A DNA stretch of 64,000 nt from contig JAGZSY010000001.1 of the NCBI GenBank assembly GCA_018380885.1, positions 304,190-368,189 on the forward strand, read 5' to 3'. Position numbers and translations under genes: made by a program. The notes beneath the pieces were generated by a model that made no database searches, had not been told where the DNA came from, and saw only the letters and a program-made list of their open reading frames with translations. Every line of letters begins with the position of its first letter. Position 1 is the first letter of the stretch. This DNA comes from Enterocloster asparagiformis. Lineage in GTDB: Bacteria > Bacillota > Clostridia > Lachnospirales > Lachnospiraceae. Shown here piece by piece: positions 59,270-64,000 of this stretch.

Positions 59270-60163
59270 ATGATTGATTTACACACCCACACCTGCCGCT
59301 CGGACGGGGCGGACGATGTGCGGACCCTCGTGGGGAGGGCCAATGCCATGGGGCTGTCGGTCCTGTCCGTCACGGACCACAACACGGTAGCGGCTTACCG
59401 TGACCCCGGAATCCTGGAATATTCAGGCCTGCTGATCCCGGGCGTGGAGATCACCTGCATGTACCGGGGCGAGGTGGTTGAGGTCCTGGGCTACGGCTAT
59501 GGTCTGGAGAAAATGGAGGCCGAGCTGGAGTGCCGCGTTTTGACCTTTGAGGAGAAGCAGAAGCGGGAATTCCAGCTGATCTGCGACGCCTTCAAGCGGG
59601 CCGGGGTGTGCTTTGACCCGGAGCGGGTGCTGTTTGATCCCAAAAAGGAGTCCTGCCGGAAAGCCTTTCTGGGCCAGCTCAAAACAGTGCCGGAAAACAG
59701 GAGATTTTTCAGCTCGGCCGACGCCTGGGACAGCTCCAGGGCATTTACAAGGAAAGAGATTTACAATCCGCAGAGCCGCCTTTACGTGGACGAATCCCCT
59801 TTGTACCCCAGCGTGGGCACAGCGGTGGAGATGATCCACCGCAGCGGGGGCATCGCCTTTTTGGCCCACCTTTATATCTACGCCCACGCCCGGGAGTTCC
59901 GGGGGGAGCTGGCGGAGCTTGTGAAGGAATTTGGCCTGGACGGCGTGGAGTGCGCCCACTCGGCGTTTTCGCCGGAGCAGATCGCGGACTTAAACGGCTT
60001 CTGCCGGGAGCAGGGCCTGCTGCGCAGCGGGGGCAGCGACTACCACGGCAGCCGCAAGCCGGGGGTGGAGCTGGGAACAGGCTGCGGCCAATTGGAGGTC
60101 ACCGAGGCGTACCTGGAGGGCTGGCCGGAAAAACAGCGCAGGGATTTCAGGGCCGGCTTGTAG
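59270..60163 (+). CDS. PHP-domain metal-dependent phosphoesterase
   Basis: A 297-residue PHP hydrolase with metal motifs LHTHTCRSDG, TDHNTV and LRSGGSDYHGSRKP. It starts ten bases after murP, behind AGGAGAG, and is probably in its operon. PHP enzymes of this type include nucleoside or sugar phosphate phosphatases. A role on the products of MurNAc-6-phosphate is possible but not shown. The ORF upstream start at 59237 is not supported. Confidence 0.85.
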   Translation: MIDLHTHTCRSDGADDVRTLVGRANAMGLSVLSVTDHNTVAAYRDPGILEYSGLLIPGVEITCMYRGEVVEVLGYGYGLEKMEAELECRVLTFEEKQKREFQLICDAFKRAGVCFDPERVLFDPKKESCRKAFLGQLKTVPENRRFFSSADAWDSSRAFTRKEIYNPQSRLYVDESPLYPSVGTAVEMIHRSGGIAFLAHLYIYAHAREFRGELAELVKEFGLDGVECAHSAFSPEQIADLNGFCREQGLLRSGGSDYHGSRKPGVELGTGCGQLEVTEAYLEGWPEKQRRDFRAGL

Positions 60164-60186
60164 GCCGCGGGAAAGAGATATTTTAC

Positions 60187-60227
60187 AGGGCAGGCGCAGG
60201 GAAAACATATTTCCTGCGCCTACCCTG
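60187..60227. other. Long stem-loop after the PHP gene
   Basis: CAGGG-AGGCGCAGG (60187-60200) pairs with CCTGCGCCT-CCCTG (60213-60227), with one mismatch in the outer part. It ends in TTGTTGGG, a weak T run, so its use as terminator is likely but not sure. Confidence 0.55.
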
Positions 60228-60408
60228 TTGTTGGGGGAATATTACGCCAGCCCCGCCGGGCGTTGGGGGACGGAAATAAAATCATGGATGGACATTTTCG
60301 CTTTTTTGTAGTAGTGTTATAAATTAATACGGGCCGCCCTTTGCCCGCGGTGGAAAGGGGCTGCGCCTGCCCGGCACAGAGGAAAAAGGATTGACGGAGT
60401 GACAGACT

Positions 60409-61302
60409 ATGGACAGAAATCATGTAATTGCCAAGGCGGAAATAATCGGTTCCATGGCGGTGTTCGGCACCATCGCCATTTTTGTGCGCAACATCCCGCT
60501 GCCGTCCGCGGAGCTGGCGGTATGCCGGGCCGTGATCGCGGCCGCCACGCTGCTTGTCTGGCAGCTTCTGACCGGGAACCTGGTCCGGTTTCAGGACATA
60601 AAAAAAGAGCTGCCCCTGCTGTTTCTCTCCGGGGCGGCCATGGGCATCAACTGGATTCTGTTTTTCCAGGCTTACAAATATACCAGCGTGGCCTTGGCCA
60701 CGCTGAGCTACTACTTTGCGCCGGTGATAGTCACCGCGGCCAGCCCGTTTCTGTTCAAGGAAAAGGTGACTAAACGGCAGCTGCTCTGCTTTGTTATGTC
60801 CACCCTGGGCCTGGTGCTGGTGATCGGCGTCCGCGGGGCGGGCGGGGAGCGGGACACCATAGGCGTGCTGTTCGGCCTGGGGGCGGCTGTGTTCTACGCC
60901 GCTGTGGTGCTGTGCAACAAGGGAATCCGCAACGTGACCGGAATCAACCGTACCTTCCTCCAGTTTCTGGCCTCCATCGTGGTGCTGCTCCCCTATGTGG
61001 CCCTCACCGGAGGGTTTCACTTAGCCGGGCTTCCGTCCGGCGGAATCTTCAGCCTGCTGGTGGTGGGCGTCGTCTACACAGGGCTGGCCTACACGCTCTA
61101 TTTCTCCTCCCTGCGCTATTTAAAGGGGCAGGAGGCGGCCATTTTAAGCTATATCGATCCGCTGGTGGCCGTGCTGGTGTCAATCACCGTGCTGTCGGAG
61201 TCCATCACCTGGCTTCAGGCAGCCGGCGGCGCCATGATCCTGGGCTTCACCATTTTAAACGAGTTGAAGCCCAGGATGACGTCCGGGACGCAGGGCCTAT
61301 GA
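60409..61302 (+). CDS. EamA-family (DMT) transporter
   Basis: Membrane exporter of 297 residues with ten helices in two EamA repeats. AYKYTSVALATLSYYFAPVIVTAASPFLFKEKVT and YLKGQEAAILSYIDPLVAVLVSITVLSE are the repeat signatures. The family exports amino acids or other metabolites. The ribosome-binding site near the ATG 60409 (GGAGTG) is weak. It overlaps the end of the convergent asparaginase gene by six bases. Confidence 0.88.
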   Translation: MDRNHVIAKAEIIGSMAVFGTIAIFVRNIPLPSAELAVCRAVIAAATLLVWQLLTGNLVRFQDIKKELPLLFLSGAAMGINWILFFQAYKYTSVALATLSYYFAPVIVTAASPFLFKEKVTKRQLLCFVMSTLGLVLVIGVRGAGGERDTIGVLFGLGAAVFYAAVVLCNKGIRNVTGINRTFLQFLASIVVLLPYVALTGGFHLAGLPSGGIFSLLVVGVVYTGLAYTLYFSSLRYLKGQEAAILSYIDPLVAVLVSITVLSESITWLQAAGGAMILGFTILNELKPRMTSGTQGL

Positions 61303-62298
61303 TTTCCAGAGGATATCCCGGTTCACGGTTTGGTAGAACATCCTGCGGATTTCCTCCGGCTCCTTGGTCTGGCCGAGAATCCACATGATCTTTGTCACCG
61401 TGGCCTCCATGGTCATATCGTAGGCCTCCAGGAGGCCGAACTCCTGCTTGATATTTTTGCCGACCTCGTAGACGGACATATTGCTGCCCTCGTTGGTGAC
61501 CTGGGTGGTCATGACCACGGTTTTGCCCAGGCTGGTCCAGCGGCCCACCGCCCGGTAATAATCCCCCGAGTCGTAGGAAGGCAGGCCGCCCACGCCGAAG
61601 GATTCGATGATCACCGCGTCGTAGTGCTCCGCCATGTAGTCCAGCAGGGCGGCATCCATGGAGGGAATCAGCTTTAACAGCACCACGCCGGAATTCATCT
61701 CATGGTAAAATTTTACCTGGGCGCGCGCCGGCTTGTCATCCAGGTAAAACAGGATGTGGTCCTCCTGGATCGCCGCGATATAGGGGAAATTGATGCTGGA
61801 AAACGCGTTGTAGCTCTTGGTGCGCTCCTTTTTGCCGCGGGTGCCGGCGATCACCTTGCCGTCAAAGACGATATTGACCCCGTGGGCGCGGTCGTGGGAG
61901 GCGAAAAACAGGCTGTCCGCCAGGTTGGTGCGGGCGTCTGTGTTTTCCATGTCAATGGGCTTTTGCGCTCCGGTGATAACGATGGGCTTGGGGGAGTCCT
62001 GGACCAGATAGGATAGGGCCGCCGCGGTGTAAGCCATGGTGTCCGTGCCGTGGCAGATCACAAAGCCGTCGTACTGTTCGTAGTGCTCCTCGATGGCGCG
62101 GGCCACGGCCAGCCAGTGGCGGGGCTGCATATTGGTGCTGTCAATATTGAAAACCTGCAGGCTGTCGATATCGCAGTAGCGCTTGCTGTCCGGGACGTAG
62201 GAAAGAATTTCCTCGGAGGTGATGACCGGCTTTAAACCCGCGTCGCTGCGCTTGCAGGCGATGGTTCCGCCGGTTCCCAACATCAGTATATGTTTCAT
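61297..62298 (-). CDS. ansA: L-asparaginase (type I)
   Basis: Hydrolase of 333 residues that turns asparagine into aspartate and ammonia. LGTGGTIACKR carries the first catalytic Thr12, and VICHGTDTMAYTAAALSY carries the second Thr and Asp with DARTNL and KSYNAFSSINFPYIA behind. There is no signal peptide, so it is the cytoplasmic form. It starts behind AAAGGAG, with a consensus promoter about 60 bases ahead. Confidence 0.93.
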   Translation of the reverse strand: MKHILMLGTGGTIACKRSDAGLKPVITSEEILSYVPDSKRYCDIDSLQVFNIDSTNMQPRHWLAVARAIEEHYEQYDGFVICHGTDTMAYTAAALSYLVQDSPKPIVITGAQKPIDMENTDARTNLADSLFFASHDRAHGVNIVFDGKVIAGTRGKKERTKSYNAFSSINFPYIAAIQEDHILFYLDDKPARAQVKFYHEMNSGVVLLKLIPSMDAALLDYMAEHYDAVIIESFGVGGLPSYDSGDYYRAVGRWTSLGKTVVMTTQVTNEGSNMSVYEVGKNIKQEFGLLEAYDMTMEATVTKIMWILGQTKEPEEIRRMFYQTVNRDILWKS

Positions 62299-62354
62299 AG
62301 AGTTCTCCTTTGTGATGTGAAATGCGGGTGCTTTTGTTAGTATACCCTACTGCG

Positions 62355-62382
62355 ATTATATTAGATATTTTGCATTTGTCAA
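62355..62382 (-). promoter_or_regulatory. Promoter for ansA
   Basis: On the minus strand TTGACA (62382-62377) and TATAAT (62360-62355) are separated by 16 bases; both boxes match the consensus. Confidence 0.75.
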
Positions 62383-62744
62383 CCGGCCTGGCGCGGAAGA
62401 ATATCGTTTAAACCGGCGTCCGGCCGCGCGAGTGTTTGCGCCGGCCGCCCGGACGCCGTATTCCGGCCCCGGCCTGCGTGGATCCTGAAACGTATATCAT
62501 GGTCGCGTCCGCGGCATCATATTGAAAAAGGGCCGGCCTGAACCGTTTTTTGCGCCGCATACCGCATTGATGATGGGCAGCCGATTGGGGCCCGTAAATT
62601 ACGTTTATATTAAAAATTATGATGTTTCCTGTATTCGCCTTAACCACGTGAAATGCAGGAGAAAAGCTCGTAAAATCAAGGGAAAATGCCTATTTCGTAG
62701 TGCTCTGTTTGATCATGATGTGATGTATAAAAATGGGGTCAATA
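62383..62744. other. Intergenic region at the start of the AT-rich tail
   Basis: CGGCGTCCGG (62414-62423) pairs with CCGGACGCCG (62449-62458), a 10-bp stem without T tract. From about 62590 the composition falls from about 60 to under 50 percent GC. No gene was recognised. Confidence 0.4.
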
Positions 62745-62763
62745 GTGACAAACTAGCGACAAA
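62745..62763. repeat. Direct repeats at the integrase end
   Basis: GTGACAAA (62745-62752) and GCGACAAA (62756-62763) are repeats 11 bases apart, about one helix turn, overlapping the integrase stop. They could be arm-type recombinase sites. Confidence 0.4.
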
Positions 62764-63931
62764 TTTTAATCTTACAGATTTCCGCCCGCAGTTCCTCCAG
62801 CGTACGGTGCCCATAGGTCGCGTTTGTTATGTCACCCCCAAAGCTATGTCCCAGCATTCGTCGTCGGTCATTCTCGTTGACTTCATAGTGCTCACATAGC
62901 CATGAGAAAGTGTGGCGGCAGTCGTGCGGGGTATGTTTGGGATTCCCAGGTATTCCGAGCGATTCCAAACAGGCGTACATGTTTACCCGAAAAGCTGTGG
63001 TGGTGATATTTAGCAGGCTACCATCGCGCCGTATTCTGCGCCGGACTAAAGGAAGGATGGCTGGATGAATTGGGACTATACGATTTCGGCTGTTTTTGGT
63101 TTTTATCCCTCCTTGAAAATATTGCTCTTTAAGGTTTACTATCAGCGTCTTATATGCGGTAATTCTATAGCCTGAATAGCTCATAATTAATAGCATTTCT
63201 ATGGTGGGGTCCTTTACGTTTTTCCACAGAATCCTCAGCTCGTTTTCAGTAAATGGTGTTCCAGATTCTTCATTATCTTCTATATTGATTTTTAAATTTG
63301 ACGCATAGTTTTTATCGCACAATCCCTCATTCTCGGCATAAGCATACATCTGCTTGTATAATGCGACTATAAGCTCCAGGCTTGCGTAACTCAGTGAGCA
63401 GTTATCTATAACGGCCTGCATATCACCGAGTCGCAAATCACGAAAAAACCGATTGTGAAGTGCTGCACTATTTTTATACGCTGCCCTTGTTTGGCCTTCT
63501 GCACTCTTCGATGGCCGCTTTTTTGCGGTAACATACCGGGTTTTGTAGAATCTCTCATAAACCTCTGTGAACGTTAGACCTGGGTCATCCTCCGGCTGCC
63601 CTGTAACCACGGAACGGATTTTTACGTAGTCCCTGATGATGTCCCGTACTACGGCGTCCTGCTGATCAGTGACCGTAATTTTGGGGGCTGGCCTAGGCGG
63701 ATACACCCCGGGAACATAGGTCCCGGCATGGTACGCCGTAAGGATTGAAAAACCGTAATACCAGTCATCCACATAGGCGATCGCTTTGACGGATACGGGC
63801 CTCCCGTCCTCGTCAAATTCTGTAGTGGGAGGGTACACCCCATACGGGTTAGTACGGTTCCCGCTCAGTCTTTTAATGCTCCCGAACTTGTTAGGAAGCC
63901 TTGGATATTTCCTCTTTTTGGGTCTTGCCAT
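62753..63931 (-). CDS. Tyrosine recombinase / site-specific integrase
   Basis: A 392-residue integrase of phage or ICE type. All six catalytic residues are present: Arg256 in SGYRITAYK, Lys278, His336 and Arg339 in HDCRHTFSW, His362 in LGHSF and the nucleophile Tyr373 in TNATYGHRT. The N-terminal part holds a basic start (MARPKKRKYPRLPNKFGSIK) with an arm-binding fold, then a core-binding region (about 115-215). ATG 63931 has AAGGAGGAT ahead. The GC content is far lower than in the neighbouring genes, a sign of transfer. Confidence 0.95.
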   Translation of the reverse strand: MARPKKRKYPRLPNKFGSIKRLSGNRTNPYGVYPPTTEFDEDGRPVSVKAIAYVDDWYYGFSILTAYHAGTYVPGVYPPRPAPKITVTDQQDAVVRDIIRDYVKIRSVVTGQPEDDPGLTFTEVYERFYKTRYVTAKKRPSKSAEGQTRAAYKNSAALHNRFFRDLRLGDMQAVIDNCSLSYASLELIVALYKQMYAYAENEGLCDKNYASNLKINIEDNEESGTPFTENELRILWKNVKDPTIEMLLIMSYSGYRITAYKTLIVNLKEQYFQGGIKTKNSRNRIVPIHPAILPLVRRRIRRDGSLLNITTTAFRVNMYACLESLGIPGNPKHTPHDCRHTFSWLCEHYEVNENDRRRMLGHSFGGDITNATYGHRTLEELRAEICKIKICR

Positions 63932-63956
63932 TATATCATCCTCCTTAAAAATTAGC

Positions 63957-63983
63957 ATAAAAAATACACCCATTGACCGGGTG
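63957..63983 (-). terminator. Weak terminator upstream of the integrase
   Basis: On the minus strand CACCC and GGGTG (63983-63967) form a 5-bp stem around GGTCAAT, followed by TATTTTTT. It could end a gene lying right of the window. Confidence 0.45.
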
Positions 63984-64000
63984 CACCGCGGGGTGATATA

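Larger units (their letters stand above)
62590..64000. mobile_element. Edge of a probable integrated element
   Basis: An AT-richer segment with a complete integrase that reads toward the older chromosome, and direct repeats at its end. The rest of the element would lie past the right border. No tRNA or attachment core was seen in the window, so the boundary is approximate. Confidence 0.5.

Noticed and set aside
58180..59385. Long open frame opposite murP (401 codons)
   Set aside because: His/Gln/Asp-rich shadow composition without family features; murP is complete on the other strand.
62522..62899. Plus-strand frame across the ansA-integrase gap
   Set aside because: No family features, overlaps the integrase end, and no ribosome-binding site.

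Overview
The window looks like the chromosome of a high-GC anaerobic Firmicute, most likely a gut Clostridium of the Lachnospiraceae type. The reasons are several phosphotransferase systems (mannose, beta-glucoside and N-acetylmuramate families), rubredoxin and ferredoxin proteins, FeoAB, a PTS-dependent dihydroxyacetone kinase, a CarD-like factor, an ECF S component, strong GGAGG ribosome-binding sites and TTGACA/TATAAT promoters. No rRNA, tRNA or CRISPR array was seen. The species cannot be fixed from the sequence alone.

Layout. 1-7.4 kb: the end of a plus-strand sugar operon. It holds mannose-family EIIA, B, C and D, a mannitol-phosphate-dehydrogenase-like enzyme, mannose-6-phosphate isomerase, an HPr, a HAD phosphatase, ProC and a stand-alone N-terminal half of PTS Enzyme I. 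7.5-11 kb: a minus-strand BlaI/BlaR-type repressor and membrane protease pair with a clear promoter/operator, plus two unknown proteins. 11.3-18.3 kb: acetate kinase, a sigma-54 activator, then a near-consensus sigma-54 promoter preceded by a perfect 21-bp inverted repeat, driving an MFS carrier, a PatB/MalY-type lyase and an NhaC antiporter. 18.4-20.5 kb: a rubredoxin/ferredoxin operon behind a PerR-like box, and a metal-binding HMA membrane protein. 20.7-24.8 kb: a RelA/SpoT-domain protein, a membrane diguanylate cyclase and a MazF toxin with no visible antitoxin. 24.8-28 kb: a beta-glucoside PTS with an in-frame 63-bp minisatellite, and a 6-phospho-beta-glucosidase.

28-38.4 kb: CDF metal efflux, an AEC transporter, a Cof phosphatase, a 66-bp minisatellite, a SUFU-like protein, Dus, diaminopimelate dehydrogenase, an HD protein, a CarD-like protein, an SDR and a LysR regulator. 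38.4-43 kb: a MarR regulator with a heterodimeric ABC exporter. 43-48.8 kb: a second diguanylate cyclase and the feoAB genes with a divergent DtxR-family regulator. 48.9-53.4 kb: an MBL hydrolase, glycerol kinase and DhaK, DhaL and DhaM. 53.4-62.3 kb: YtaF, a secreted/anchored protein, an ECF S component, a MurR-MurQ-MurP-PHP operon for N-acetylmuramate, an EamA exporter and asparaginase. 62.6-64 kb: an AT-richer segment with a complete tyrosine recombinase, probably the edge of an integrated element.

How the parts fit. Sugar uptake by PTS dominates, and PEP-derived phosphate must feed at least three EII systems and DhaM. HPr and an Enzyme I N-terminal half are encoded here but no complete Enzyme I. 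That gives an unusual set of separate pieces which in E. coli DhaM are fused (EIIA-HPr-EIN). Metal and redox handling (Feo, DtxR, CDF, HMA, rubredoxins) and second-messenger enzymes (two GGDEF proteins, one RelA/SpoT protein) are the other themes.
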